DNA of 64,000 nt, from NCBI RefSeq assembly GCF_003265705.1, contig NW_020312935.1, positions 2,753,335 through 2,817,334 of the forward strand, written 5' to 3'. Both the position numbers and the translations under genes were made by a program. Within the stretch, counting starts at the first letter, position 1. The number at the start of each line of letters is the position of its first letter. The stretch comes from Callorhinus ursinus. Lineage: Eukaryota; Chordata; Mammalia; Carnivora; Otariidae. Below the pieces are notes generated by a model. The model was not told the DNA's origin. It did no database searches and saw only the letters and a list, made by a program, of their open reading frames with translations. Below are positions 23,166-34,576 of this stretch, one piece after another.

Positions 23166-23341
23166 ATGTTTAGTTTGGAGAGAGAGAGCATGAGCAGGGG
23201 GAGAGGCAGAGGGAGAGGGAAAGAAGCAGACATCCTGCTGAGTGTGGACCCAACACAGGGCTCCAGCTCAGGACCCTGAGATCATGACCTGAGCCAAAAT
23301 CAAGAGTCAGACACTTAACTGAATGAGCCACCCAGGTACCC
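23166..23341 (-). mobile_element. Can-SINE 9
   Basis: Head GAGCCACCCAGGTACC on the right, (GA)n and tail side on the left. Target-site duplication CTCCAGTTATTTATTT at 23150-23165 with CTCTAGTTATTTATTT at 23342-23357. The full-length L1 used the right copy of this duplication as its own target, so the original right flank now lies at about 30399. Confidence 0.93.
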
Positions 23342-23354
23342 CTCTAGTTATTTA
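23340..23354. repeat. Target-site duplication of full-length L1, left copy
   Basis: CCCTCTAGTTATTTA, identical to 30398-30412. It marks the insertion boundaries to the base. Confidence 0.95.
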
Positions 23355-23817
23355 TTTTTTCTTTTTTTCTTATGTTATGTTAGTCACCATATATTACATC
23401 ATTAGTTTTTGATGTAGTGTTCCATGATTCATTGTTTGCTTATAACACCCAGTGCTCCATGCAGTATGTGCCCTCCTTAATACCCATCACCAGGCTAACC
23501 CATCCCCCTACCCTCCTCCCCTCTGGAACCCTCAGTTTGTTTCTCAGAGTCCATAGTCTCTCATGGTTCGTCTCCCCCTCCGATTTTCCCCCCTTCATTT
23601 TTCCCTTCCTGCTATCTTCTTCTTCTTCTTTTTCTTTTTTAACATATAATGTATTATTTGTTTCAGAGGTACAGGTCTGTGATTCAACAGTCTTACACAA
23701 TTCACAGCGCTTACCATAGCACACAACCTCCCCAATGTCTAGCACCCAGCCACCCTATCCCTCCCAGCACCATCCACTCCAGCAACCCTCGGTTTATTTC
23801 CTGAGATTAAGAATTCC

Positions 23818-23965
23818 TCATATCAGTGAGGTCATATGATACTTGTCTTTCTCTGATTGACTTATTTTGCTCAGCATAATACCCTTCAGTTCCATCCACA
23901 TCGTTGCAAATGGCAAGATTCCATTCCGTTTTATGGCTGCATAATATTCCATTGTGTGTGTGTGT

Positions 23966-24004
<39 letters not shown>

Positions 24005-27000
24005 ACATCTTCTTCATTCATCTGTTGATGGACATCTTGGCTCTTTCCACAGTTTGGCTATTTTGGACGTGCCTGCTATAAACATTGGGGTGCACGTACC
24101 CATTCGGATCCCTACATATGTATCTTTGGGGTAAATACCCAGTAGTGCAATTGCTGGATCGTATGGTAGCTCTATTTTCAACTGTTTGAGGAACCTCCAT
24201 ACTGTTTTCCAGAGTGGTTGCACCAGCTTGCATTCCCACCAACAGTGTAGGAGGGTTCCCCTTTCTCTGCATCCCCGCCAACATCTGTCGTTTCCTGACT
24301 CGTTAATTTTAGCCATTCTGACGGGTGTGAGGTGGTATCTCATTGAGGTTTTGATCTGGATTTCCCTGATGCCGAGCGATGTTGAGCACTTTTTCATGTG
24401 TCTGTTGGCCACTTGGTTGTCTTCTTTGGAAAAATGTTCATGTCTTCTGCCCATTTCTTAATTGCATCATTTGTTCTTTGGGTGTTGAGTTTAAGAAGTT
24501 CTTTATAGATTTTGGGTATTAGCCCTTTATCTCATATGTCATTTGCAAATATCTTCTCCCATTCTGTCGGTTGTCATTTGGTTTTGTTGACTGTTTCTTT
24601 TGCTGTGCAAAAGCTTTTAATCTTGATGAACTCCCAATAGTTCATTTTTGCCCTTGCTTCCCTTGCCTTTGGCGATGTTTCTAGTGAGAAGTTGCTGTGG
24701 CTCAGGTCGAAGAGGTTGCTGCTTGTGTTCTCCTTTAGGATTTTGATGGACTCCTGTCTCACATTGAGGTCTTTCAACCATTTGGAGTCTATTTTTGTGT
24801 GTGGTGTAAGGAAATGGTCCAGTTTCATTCTTCTGCATGTGGCTGTCCAATTTTCCCAACACCATTTGTTGAAGAGACTGTCTTTTTTTCACTGGACATT
24901 CTTTCCTGCTTTGTCGAAGATGAGTTGACCATAGAGTTGAGGGTCTATTTCTGGGCTCTCTATTCTGTTCCATTGATCTATGTGTCTGTTTTTGTGCCAG
25001 TACCATACTGTCTTGATGATGACAGCTTTGTAATAGAGCTTGAAGTCCAGAATTGTGATGCCGCCAGCTTTGCTTTTCTTTTTCAGCATTCCTCTGGCTA
25101 TTCGGGATCTTTTCTGGTTCCATACAAATTTTAGGATTATTCCATTTCTTTGAAGAAAGTGGATGGTTATTTTGATGGGGATTGCATTGAATGTGTAGAT
25201 TGCTCTAGGTAGCATTGACATCTTCACAATATTTGTTCCTCCAAACCATGAGCATGGAACGTTTTTCCATTTCTTTGTGTCTTCCTCAATTTCTTTTGTG
25301 AGTATTTTATACTTTTCTGAGTACAGATCCTTTGCTCTTTGGTTAGGTTTATTCCTAGGTATCTTATGATTTTGGGTGGAATTGTAAATGGGATCGACTC
25401 CTTAATTTCTCTCTCTTCTGTCTTGTTGTTGGTGTATAGGAATGCCACTGATTTCTGTGTATTGATTTTATATCCTGCCACTTTACTGAATTCCTGTATG
25501 AGTTCTAGCAATTTTGGGGTGGAGTCTTTTGGGTTTTCCACATAAAGTATCATATCATCTGCAAACAGTGAGAGTCTGACTTCTTCTTTTCCAATTCGGA
25601 TGCCTTTTATTTCTTTTTGTTGTCTGATTTCTGTGGCTAGGACTTCTAAAACTTTGTTGAATAGCCGTGGTGATAGTGGACATCCCTGCTGTGTTCCTGA
25701 CCTTAGGGGGAAAGCTCTCAGTTTTTCCCCATTGAGAATGATATTCGCTGTGGGTTTTTCATACATGGCTTTTATGATATTGAGGTATGTCCCCTCTATC
25801 CCTATACTCTGAAGAGTTTTGATCGAGAAAGGATGCTACGCTTTGTCAAGTGCTTTTTCTGCATCTATTGAGAGGACATTATGGTTTTTGTTCTTTCTTT
25901 TATTAATGTCTTCTATCACATTGATTGATTTGCGGATGTTGAACCAACCTTGCAGCCCAGGGATAAATCCCACTTGGTCGTGGTGAATAATCCTTTTAAT
26001 GTACTCTTGGATCCTATTGGCTAGTATTTGGTGAGAATTTTTGCATCCATGTTCATCAAGGATATTGGTCTGTAATTCTCCTTTTTGATAGGGTCTTTGG
26101 TTTTGGGATCAAGTTAATGGTGGCCTCATAAAATGAGTTTCGAAGTTTTCCTTCCATTTATATATTTTGGAACAGTTTCAAAATAATAGGTATTAAATTT
26201 CTTTAAATGTTTGGTAGAATTCCCCTGGGAAGCCATCTGGCCTTGGGCTTTTGTTTGTTGGGGGATTTTTGATGACTGCTTCAATTTCCTTAGTTGTTAT
26301 AGGTCTGTTCATGTTTTCTGTTTTTTCCTGGTTCAGTTTTGGTAGTTGATACATCTCTAGGAATGCATCTATTTCTTCCAGATTATCTAATTTGCTGGTA
26401 TATAGTTGCTCATAATATGTTCTTATAATTGTTTGTATTTCTTTGGTGTTGTGATCTCTCCTCTTTCATTCTTGATTTTATTTATTTGGGTCCTTTCTCT
26501 TTTCTTTTTGATAAGTCTGGCCAGGGGTGTATCAATCTTAATTTATTCTTTCAAAGAACCAGCTCCTAGTTTCGTTGATCTGTTCTACTGTTCTTTTGGT
26601 TTCTATGTCATGGATTTCCGCTCTGATCTTTATTATTTCTCTCCTCCTGCTGGGTTTAGGCTTCATTTGCTGTTCTTTCTCCAGCTCCTTTAGGTGTAGG
26701 GTTAGGCTGTGTATTTGAGACCTTTCTTGTTTCTTGAGAAAGGTTTGTATTGCTATATACTTTCCTCTTAGGACTGCCTTTGTTGCATCCCAAAGATTTT
26801 GAACAGTTGGGTTTTCGCTTTCATTCGTTTCAATGAACTTTAAATTCTTCTTTAATTTCCTGACTGACCCATTCATTCTTTAGTAGGATGCTCTTTAGCC
26901 TCAATGTATTTGAGTTCTTTCTGACTTTCCTCTTGTGATTGAGTTCTAGTTTCAAAGCATTGTGGTCTGAAAATAGGCAGGGAATGATCCCAATCTTTTG

Positions 27001-27647
27001 GTACCGGTTGAGACCTGATTGTGACCTAGGATGTGATCTATTCTGGAGAATGTTCCATCGGCACTAGAGAAGAATATGTGTTCCATTGCTTTGGGATGGA
27101 ATGTTCTGAATAGATCTGTGAAGTCCATTTGGTCCAGTGTGTCATTTAGTCTTTATTTCCTTGTTGGTCTTTTGCTTAGATGATCTGTCCATTTCAGTGA
27201 GGGGGGTGTTAAAGTCCCCCACTATTATTGTATTATTATCGATGTGTTTCTTTAATTTTGTTATTAATTGTCTTATATAATTGGCTGCTCCCATGTTCGG
27301 GGCATAGACATTTACAATTGTTAGATCTTCTTGTTGGATAGACCCTTTAAGTAGGATATAGTGTCCTTCCTCATCTCTTATTACAGTCTTTGGTTTAAAA
27401 TCTAATTTGTCTGATATAAGGATTGCCACCCCAGCTTTCTTTTGGTGTCTATTAGCATGGTAAATGGTTTTCCACCCCCTCACTTTCCATGTGGGGGTGT
27501 CTTTGGGTCTAAAATGAGTCTCTTGCAGACAGCATGTCAATTGGTCTTGTTTTTTTTAATCCAATCTGATAGCCTGTGTCTTTTGATTGGGGCATTTAGC
27601 CCATTTATATTCAGGGTAACTATTGAAAGATATGAATTTAGTGCCAT
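23818..27647 (-). pseudogene. L1 ORF2, full span, multiply frameshifted
   Basis: From the ATG at 27645-27647 to the stop at 23818-23820 is 3,830 bp, matching the usual ~1,275 codons. Surviving open pieces are: EN with VGDFNTPLTEMDRSSKQ (27142-27540); the EN-RT linker (26538-26876); RT with TQQGCPLSP and [14 protein letters not shown] (25224-25766; FADD at 25554-25565); thumb (24889-25227); and the C-terminal domain with the Cys-rich motif (24014-24454). The frame changes between these pieces, so no full protein is possible. The catalytic Asn of EN is kept here, unlike in copy 1. Confidence 0.95.
23953..24003. repeat. (TG)n(CA)n microsatellite in L1 ORF2, palindromic
   Basis: A TG run switches at GTAC (about 23967-23970) into a CA run, so the tract is self-complementary and could form a hairpin. 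It lies at the same ORF2 position as the tracts at 12606-12648 and 62103-62145. Confidence 0.9.
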
Positions 27648-27711
27648 TGTATTTCCATTATATTGTCTGTTTTCCTTTCTGGTCTATGTTGCTTTTAGGC
27701 TGTCTCTTTGC

Positions 27712-28606
27712 TTAGAGGACCCCTTTCAATATTTCTTGGAGGGCTGGTTTCGTGTTTGCCAATTCCTTTAGTTTTTGTTTGTTCTGGAAGATATTTATCT
27801 CTCCTTTTTTAGTGACAGCCTAGCTGTATCTCGTATTCTTGGCTGCATATTTTTCTCACTCAGTGCTCTGAATATATCATGCCAGTCCTTTCTGGCCTGC
27901 CAGGTCTCTGTGGATAGGTCTGTTGTCAGTCTAATGTTTCTACCATTGTAGGTTACAGATCTCTTCTCCCGATCTGCTTTCATGATATTCTCTTTGTCTC
28001 TGAGACTCGTATATTTTACTATTAGATGTCGGGGTGTTGACCTATTTTTATTGATTTGAGTGGGGTTCTCTGTACCTCCTGGATTTTGATGCCTATTTCC
28101 TTCCCCAAATTAGGGAAGATCTCTGCTATAATTTGCTCCAATATACCTTCTGCTCCCGTCTCTCTTTTTTCTTCTTCTGGGATCCCAGTTATTCTAATAT
28201 TGTTTCAATTTCTGGTATCATTTATCTCTCGAATTCTGCCCTCGTGATTCAGTAGTTTTTTATCTCTCTTTTTCTCAGCTTCTTTATTTTCCATCATTTG
28301 GTCTTCTATATCACTAATTCTCTCTTCTGCCTCATTTATCCTAGCAGTTAGAGCCTCCATTTTTGATTGTACCTCATTAATAGCCTTTTTGATTTCAACT
28401 TGGTTAGATTTTAATTCTTTTATTTCTCCAGAAATGGTTTCTCTAATATCTTCTATGCTTTTTGAAGGCCAGCTGGTATCTTTGAAAGCATCATTCTGAA
28501 CTGTAGTTCCGACATCTTACTAATGTCCTTATTGATTAGGTCCCTGGCAGTCGGTACTGCCTCTTGTTCTTTTTTTCCTGAGGTGATTTTTTTTCCATCT
28601 TGTCAT
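27712..28606 (-). pseudogene. L1 ORF1, full span, interrupted
   Basis: Start ATG at 28604-28606 and stop at 27712-27714, about 895 bp. Coiled-coil and RRM coding sequence is present on the minus strand between about 28050 and 28590, but stops and frameshifts interrupt it soon after the start. A C-terminal piece is open (27795-27983: KRSVTYNGRNIRLTTDLSTE). This is the intact-length reference for the deletion in copy 1. Confidence 0.88.
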
Positions 28607-28796
28607 TTTGTCCAGAGGAGAATAGATGAATGAGAGAACAAAATGCTAGCAGGGTAACAATGACCCCAGAAAAATATACACTAAACAGATCAGAAGAGAC
28701 CTGAAACTGGGGGAAAAGAAATGGAAAGAAAGAAAGAAAAAAGAAAAAAAAAAGAAAAAGATAAAAACAAACAAAAAGCTAACGGAATATGATCAT

Positions 28797-29300
28797 ATAT
28801 GATCAGGCTGGTACATAGATCAGTGCCACACAGTAGATTTTGGGCATGTTTTGGTCTTTTAGAAGGAAGTGCCCCCCAAAATTTTAAAGAGAAAAACATA
28901 TATGTACAAAAATAAGGGTAAGTACGATGAAGGGATGGAACATGACCATAATGATGAAAATTATAAAAGATTTTATAAAAGGAATTGATAAGAAGTTGGT
29001 TGAGAAAAGAAAGAAGAGGATTTAAAAAAAAAAGGGAGAGAATATGATCAGGCAGGAGACTAGAATAAAGCCATCCATACACTAGAGATTTAGGGTTTAT
29101 TTTGGTCTGTTAGAAGAAACTGTATCCCAAATTTTAAAGAGAGAACAGCATATATATACCAAAAATAAGGTTAACTACTAAGAAGGGGTAGAATATGACT
29201 CTGAAAATGAAAAATAAAAAAGATTTTTTAAAAAAGCGATTAAGTTGGTTGAATGAGGGAAAAAGAAAAATTCAAAAAAAAGAAAAGAAAAAGTTAAAAA
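28797..29300 (-). repeat. Two-unit tandem repeat in L1 5'UTR (copy 2)
   Basis: Units begin at about 28797 and 29043 (TATGATCAGGC), each followed by GATTTAGGG or GATTTTGGG, TTTTGGTCTGTTAGAA, a GATGAAGGGAT- or AAGAAGGGGT-type block and A-rich DNA. Collinear with the repeat in copy 1 (3135-3650). Confidence 0.75.
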
Positions 29301-29595
29301 AAATTAACTTTGAAAGACTAAAGAATCATGGGAAAAAAGCCATGAATTCTATGTGCAGTATTCCCCTAGTGCTGGAGTTTTGCTATTCTCATTGATCGGT
29401 AATCTTGGTTTTTGCTGGCTGTTCTTGCTGATCTCCTGGGGGAGGGGCCTGTCACAGTTGTTCTCAGATGTCTTTTCCAGGGGTGGAATTGCCCCACCCT
29501 TGCCGGGTCTGAACTAAGTAATCTGTTTGGGTTTGCTCTTGGGAGCTTTTGTTCCCTGCAAGCTTTCCGTACAGCTTTGGAGGACGAGAGTGAAA

Positions 29596-30096
29596 ATGGT
29601 GGCCTCTCAATCTCCGCCCCGGAGGAGCCAAGAACTAAGGGCCCCCCTCCTCAGTGAGCCCCCAGAGAAAAGCAGTCAATCACTACCATCTCTCCAGTCT
29701 CCAGCCGCACTCCGTGCTCACCCGGCCTGTGACCATGTGTTTCTATCTCTGGCACCTGACTGGGTGTGGGGTCTCCAAACCCAGCAGATCCCTGCGGTGT
29801 GCTCCTGCACCACTCTTCCTGGGGGAGGAAGGGGTGTCTCCCCGGATCTGCCGCTTGTTGGGTCCCTGCTGGAAGAGCAGTGGCCCGACTGTGCTGCGGA
29901 TCACAGTTTATGGCAACCCCAAGCTGAGAGCCCATTCCTCGGCTCCATCTCTGTAGCTGGCTTCCCCGCTCCAATACCTGGGAGCTCTGCCGCACTCAGG
30001 CACCCCCGGTCTTTCTGTGACCTGGAGGGTCCTGAGACCACACTGTCCCAGGAAGGGTTCCAATCTCTGCTTAGCCACTGGAGCGACGTCCTTTAG
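29596..30096 (+). other. Antisense open reading frame in L1 5'UTR (ORF0-like position), copy 2
   Basis: 166 codons from an ATG with A at -3 and G at +4, starting MVASQSPPRRSQE. It aligns in frame with copy 1 for about 45 codons. Indels then change the frame relative to copy 1, and the frames agree again at LWQP...ES through IPGSSAALRHP. Both copies remain open. It is antisense to the L1 and points to the right flank. Chance openness in GC-rich DNA is a real alternative. Confidence 0.35.
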
Positions 30097-30378
30097 TGGA
30101 GCAGACTTCTAAAAGTTCCAATAATGTGCTCTGCTGCTCTATCACTTGCCGGTAGTGGCTGACGGAGGCCCCCTCTCCCCGCCATCTATCTTCCCGAATA
30201 TCACCTCGGATTCAGTTCTCCGCATGTTCTACCTTCCAGAAAGTTGTCGCTTTTCTGTTCAGAGAGTTGCTGCTATTCTTTTCTTCAATCTCCTGTTGAG
30301 TTTGTAGGTGTTCTGAATGGTTTGATCCCTATCTAGCTGAATTCCTGGGACCAGATGACATTTAGGTCTCCTACTCCT

Positions 30379-30389
30379 CTGCCATCTTG
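30379..30389 (-). promoter_or_regulatory. YY1-type site at the L1 5' end, copy 2
   Basis: The minus strand reads CAAGATGGCAG just inside the L1 5' end. The CCAT core is kept, and the CpG present in copy 1 has decayed to CpA. Confidence 0.6.
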
Positions 30390-30397
30390 TTCCTCCT

Positions 30398-30412
30398 CCC
30401 TCTAGTTATTTA
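30398..30412. repeat. Target-site duplication of full-length L1, right copy
   Basis: CCCTCTAGTTATTTA, identical to 23340-23354. Pre-insertion unique DNA resumes at 30413. Confidence 0.95.
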
Positions 30413-30514
30413 CTTTTATATACAGATAGGTACTCAGTGAACTGGGATGCTGGTTAAAAATGCATTTCTGACTCGGCTACATTGGAGAGAGAATTCAGGA
30501 ATTTGCATTTTAAA

Positions 30515-30699
30515 TATTTTTTTAAGTTTTTTTTTTATTTGAGAGAGCATGATGAAGTGTGGGGCAGGGGGTCAGAGGGAGAAGGAGAAGCAGACTCCCC
30601 TCTGAGCAGGGAGCTGGATGGGTGGGGCTTGATCTCAGGATCCTGAGATAAGGCCTGAGCCGAAGGCAGACACTTAACTACTGAGCCACCCAGGCACCC
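30515..30699 (-). mobile_element. Can-SINE 10
   Basis: Complete minus-strand copy with a 19 bp target-site duplication, CAGGAATTTGCATTTTAAA (30496-30514) and CAGGAATTTTCATTTTAAA (30700-30718), one mismatch. Confidence 0.95.
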
Positions 30700-30718
30700 C
30701 AGGAATTTTCATTTTAAA

Positions 30719-31535
30719 CCAGCATTATAGATCATTCTTATATAAATGATCTGCACACCATTTGTGGAAACTTAGTCTGGCAGTTAAATAGGCTTTTTAA
30801 AAGAAGTAGGTATGGAGTTTAGCTTCTAGAAATAATGTTAAACTAAGTAATTTGAACCACCTGTCCTGAAAACAATTAGGAAAGCTGTTTTTTGAAATAG
30901 AAACAAAAATCTGTTTGAGGCCTTGTAATACTAACAGTATAGTAAGAACCTATGAGACCAACTAGGAAGACCTTAAAGAAGATGAGTCTGGCATATAGAA
31001 GTGTTTTTCCCCTAGAGGTGTCTGCCATTTCTTGTAGATCCAGGTATCTGTCATTTCCAATAAAGATGGCTAAGAGGCTGAGAGGCTGAGTAGAGATACT
31101 CAGAATCATGAAGTCTAGGGGAAAACTAGAGTTCAAGGCCCTCAAAGAGGGGACTAATACCCGATTAACTCTAAGAGAAAGGATGAACCTAAAATAAACC
31201 AGCCTAGCCAGGGACTGAGAACCAATTTTACATGATTTCAAATCTTGATCTGATTCAGGTGATACTGAGTTTCTAGTAGCCTTACCCACTCCCAGAAATT
31301 TTTATAGAGAAAGATAAAATTGTCCTGGGCCATCAACTGTTTCTCTGCAGTTTTTTATGTACACTTAATGGTGTTCAATCAAAATAGAAAGAGGCACAAG
31401 AAAAGATAAAACTGTATGGTAAAAAATCAAGAGAAATAACACCCAGTACAAAGAGACTTACACAGACAATTTAGATGATGGGGTTTCTAGACACAGATTT
31501 CACAATAAGAATACTTAATATATGAGGACATTATA
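30719..31535. other. Unique sequence
   Basis: No repeat or gene recognised. The 137-codon minus frame at 30876-31289 has no recognisable motif, and nothing in its surroundings supports it as a gene. Confidence 0.45.
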
Positions 31536-31815
31536 TATTCTAATGTTAATTCCTTATCAGGTGATTTTCAAGTATTTTCTCCTGTTCTGTGGGTTGCATT
31601 TTTACTCAACTGATAGTGTCCTTTGATGCATACATTTTTAATTTTCATGAAGTCCAGTTTGTTTACTTTTATTGCCTGTGCCTTAGCATCATTTCCAAGA
31701 AATCTTTGCCAAATCCAGGGTTGTGACATTTTTGTCCTATGTTTCTTCTAAGAGTTTTATAGTTTTAGTTCTAATGTTTCTGTATTTGATCCATTTTGAG
31801 TTAGTTTTGAATATG

Positions 31816-32141
31816 ACTTAAACAACAGAAATCAATTTATCACAATTCTAGGGGCTAGAAGTCCCATATCAGAGTGCTAGCATGGTTGGAGTCTGGTAGG
31901 AGCTCTCTTTTTGGTTTGCAAAGGGCTGCTTTTTGCTGTGTCATCACATGGCAGAGAGAGAGAAAACTTTAGTGTATTTTCCTTTTCTTATAAGGGCACT
32001 AGATCTACACATCAGGGATCCATTTTTCTGACTTAATTTAACCCTAATCACTCTTTAAAGGCCTTATCTCCAACACAGTCACATAAGTCATTAGGACTTT
32101 AAAATATGAATTTTTGGGGTCGCCCAGTTCAGTCCATAGCA
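31816..32141 (-). mobile_element. MaLR-type LTR (MST/MLT1-like), partial
   Basis: Old mammalian apparent LTR retrotransposon LTR in minus orientation, similar to the copies at 54665-55010 and 63483-64000 (TTCTAGGGGCTAGAAGTCCC, TTTCTTATAAGGGCACTAG). The end bearing the GCTATAACAAAATACCATAG motif is absent here. Non-coding solo LTR; no internal region. Confidence 0.8.
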
Positions 32142-32985
32142 ACCATATATGCAAGGGTTTATTTCTGTGCTATTTATTCCATTTGTTTGTATGTCTGTTT
32201 CTATGCCTGCACCACACTGTTTTGATTACTATAGCTTTAGTAAGTTTTGAAATTATGAGTCCTAACTTTATTCTTCTTTTTCAAGCTTGTTTTGGCTATT
32301 AGGGATCCCATGAGATTTCATAAAAATTTTAGGATGGATTTTTCTATTTCTGCAAAAAGCATCATGGGAATTTCAGTGGGAATTATGTCAAATTTGTAGA
32401 TCACTGTGGGTAGCATTGACATCATTTCAGTATTAAATAGCCTATCCAGAATAGCCTATTCTTCTACTTAAGTCGTTTTTTAATTTCTTTCACCAATGTT
32501 TTGTAGTTTTCACTGTACAAATCTTTTACCTCTTTGGTTAAAATTTCTAAGCATTTTATTCTTTTGGATGGTATTGTCAGTGGAATTATCTTAATTTCCT
32601 TTTCAGGTTGCTTGTTGTTAGTGTTTAGAAATGGAACTGATGTTCAGTGTTGATTTTGTAGCCTTCTATTTTGCTCAATTTGCTTATTCTAAAATTTTTT
32701 TTATCAAATCTTGTGGGCTTTCTACATGTAATATATCATCTGCAGAGATAAATTTACTTCTTCCCAGTTGGATGCCTTTTATATCTTTTTCTTGCCTAAT
32801 TGCTCTGCCTAGAACTTATAGTACTATGTTGAGTACAAGTGGCAAAAATAGGCATTCTTGCCTTGTTCCTGGATTTAGAGGAAAAGCTAACAAGTCTTTG
32901 ACCTTTGAGGATAATGTTAGGGGTGTGTTTTTCATATGTGGCTTTTATTATGTTGAGATATTTTCCTTCTATTCCTAGTTTATTG

Positions 32986-33185
32986 TTTTTTTTAAGATTT
33001 TATTTATTTGACACACAGAGAGAGAAAGGGAGAGAGAGCAAGCACAAGCAGAGGGAATGGCAGGCAGGGGAGAAGCAGGCTCCCCGCTGAGCAAGGACCC
33101 TGAAGTTGGGCTCAGTCCCAGGACCCGCGGATCATGATCTGAGCCAAAGGCAGCTGCTTAACCTACTGAGCCACTCAGGTGCCCC
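32986..33185 (-). mobile_element. Can-SINE 11
   Basis: Inserted in the ancient L1. Tail TTTTTTTTAAGATTTTATTT on the left and head GAGCCACTCAGGTGCCCC on the right; TATTG borders both sides. Confidence 0.93.
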
Positions 33186-33345
33186 TATTGAGTGTTTTTT
33201 ATCATGAAAAGGTATCGAATTGTGTCAAATGCTTTTTTTGCATCAGTTGAGATGGTCATATAAGTTTTTTTCCTTCATTCTGTTAACGTGATATATTGTT
33301 AATTATTTTCTTTGAATGGGCAATGCTTTGCTTATTCTTTGTATG

Positions 33346-34152
33346 CCTTGTGATTTTTTATGTGAAAAGTGGACAAAAACTGAATCTTATAATGTAGGAA
33401 CTCTGGAAATCATATTCTCCCTCTTTGCCAGCTTTTGCTGTTTTTGTTGTTGTTAGTGTTGGTCTGTTGTGTTGTTTTTGTTGTTGTAGCCTGATTCTGT
33501 GCTGGGGATCAGCCTGATATGTAAACTTAAGGTCTTTCTAGATCTATAATGTGCCTTCTCCTTTCTTTGGGCCTTTACCATGACTTTCTAAATCCCCTAT
33601 ATATGCTTTTGCTTTTGAATATCATACTCCTTAAGTGTCTGGCTCCCAAAAGAAAAAAACATAAACATTAAGGGGGTATAGGGATAAAAGTGTGTGAAGC
33701 CTTTAAATTTCCTGAAAGTCACTTTAGGTGGAGGTGGAGGGGCTTGCAGCAATGGCTGTCTGACTCTGTATCTCTCCTTCCACTGTAAGGAGCAGCAATC
33801 AGCAGTCAGAGCCCAGAGCCTCAATATTTAAAGGACAAGGTCTGGTTTCCCACTGTGACTCTTACAGGCTGTATACAAACTGCTTCAGGAACATGTATAC
33901 AGCTACTTGCCATGAGGCTATGGAGTGGGGGATGGGGAGCTGCTGCTGTATTAAGAGCTAACAGAAATTATCACTATTTACTGTCCAAGACATCCCCTGG
34001 AAGTCTATGAGCTTTCAGATAGACTCCGGAATTCCAAAACAGTTACATCAGACAGATTCTGTTGGTACAATTGTTGTCTAGGTGGGGAGACAGATTTCTG
34101 ATATGTCAGTGTTTCCTACTCTACTGTCTTCCCAGAATCCTCTGCCCCAGAC
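33346..34152. other. Unique sequence
   Basis: No gene or named repeat seen. About 33440-33490 has a degenerate GTTGTT-rich stretch. Confidence 0.45.
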
Positions 34153-34378
34153 ATTTTTTTTTTTAAGAGACTTTATTTTTTTAAAGCAGTTTTGGGTTCA
34201 CAGCAAGATTGAGAGGAAGATACAGAGATTTCTCATAGACACCTTGTCCACATATCAACCTTGTAATCTTCCCCATTATCAAAATCCCCCCACCAGAGTG
34301 TTACATTTGTTACAGTTGATGAACCTGCCCTGACACATTATCACCCAAAGTCCATAGTTTATGTTAGAATCCACTCTT

Positions 34379-34576
34379 TTTTTTTTCTTTAAGATTTTAT
34401 TTATTTATTTGACGGAGAGACAGAGTGCACAAGTAGGCAGAGTGGCAGGCAGAGGGAGAGGGAGAAGCAGGCTCTTGCTGAGCAGGGAGCCCGAAGAGGG
34501 GCTCAATCCCAGGACCCTGGGATCATGACCTGAGCTGAAGGCAGACGCTTAATGACTGAGCCACCCAGGCACCCTA
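34379..34576 (-). mobile_element. Can-SINE 12
   Basis: Perfect 14 bp target-site duplication TAGAATCCACTCTT at 34365-34378 and 34577-34590. Inserted in the ancient L1. Confidence 0.96.

Larger units (their letters stand above)
23355..30397 (-). mobile_element. L1: Full-length LINE-1 copy 2 with target-site duplication
   Basis: A 7,043 bp minus-strand insertion between perfect 15 bp duplicates. From right to left: 5'UTR (28607-30397), ORF1 (27712-28606), ORF2 (23818-27647), a two-module 3'UTR and a degenerate poly-A (left, TTTTTTCTTTTTTTC). The structure is complete but both ORFs are interrupted. CpGs in the 5'UTR are largely decayed, so it is an old full-length source-type element, no longer autonomous. 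Its 5' end GGAGGAGGAACAAGATGGC agrees with copy 1. Confidence 0.95.
28607..30397 (-). promoter_or_regulatory. L1 5'UTR / internal promoter region, copy 2
   Basis: A/G-rich proximal part (about 28680-29330) with the same two-unit repeat as copy 1, then a GC-rich distal part. Many positions that are CpG in copy 1 are TpG or CpA here. The YY1-type core is at 30379-30389. Confidence 0.85.
31540..33345 (-). mobile_element. Ancient L1 ORF2 fragment, host of two later insertions
   Basis: Diverged reverse-transcriptase region of an old L1M-type element on the minus strand. Landmarks are TGATCCATTTTGAGTTAGTTT (31788-31808), ACACTGTTTTGATTACTATAG near 32215, GTAGCATTGACATCATTTCA near 32410, ATATCATCTGCAGAGAT (the decayed FADD region, 32731-32747), and GTCAAATGCTTTTTTTGCATC near 33220. 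It is interrupted by a MaLR LTR (31816-32141) and a SINE (32986-33185). About 110 bp expected between the two L1 sides of the LTR is missing. Confidence 0.88.

Noticed and set aside
23807..24134. Frames rich in CVCVCV or HTHTHT
   Set aside because: Products of the TG/CA microsatellite inside L1 ORF2, not a repeat protein.
30876..31289. 137-codon minus-strand frame in unique DNA
   Set aside because: No homology I recognise, no splice or promoter context; length within chance range for 64 kb.
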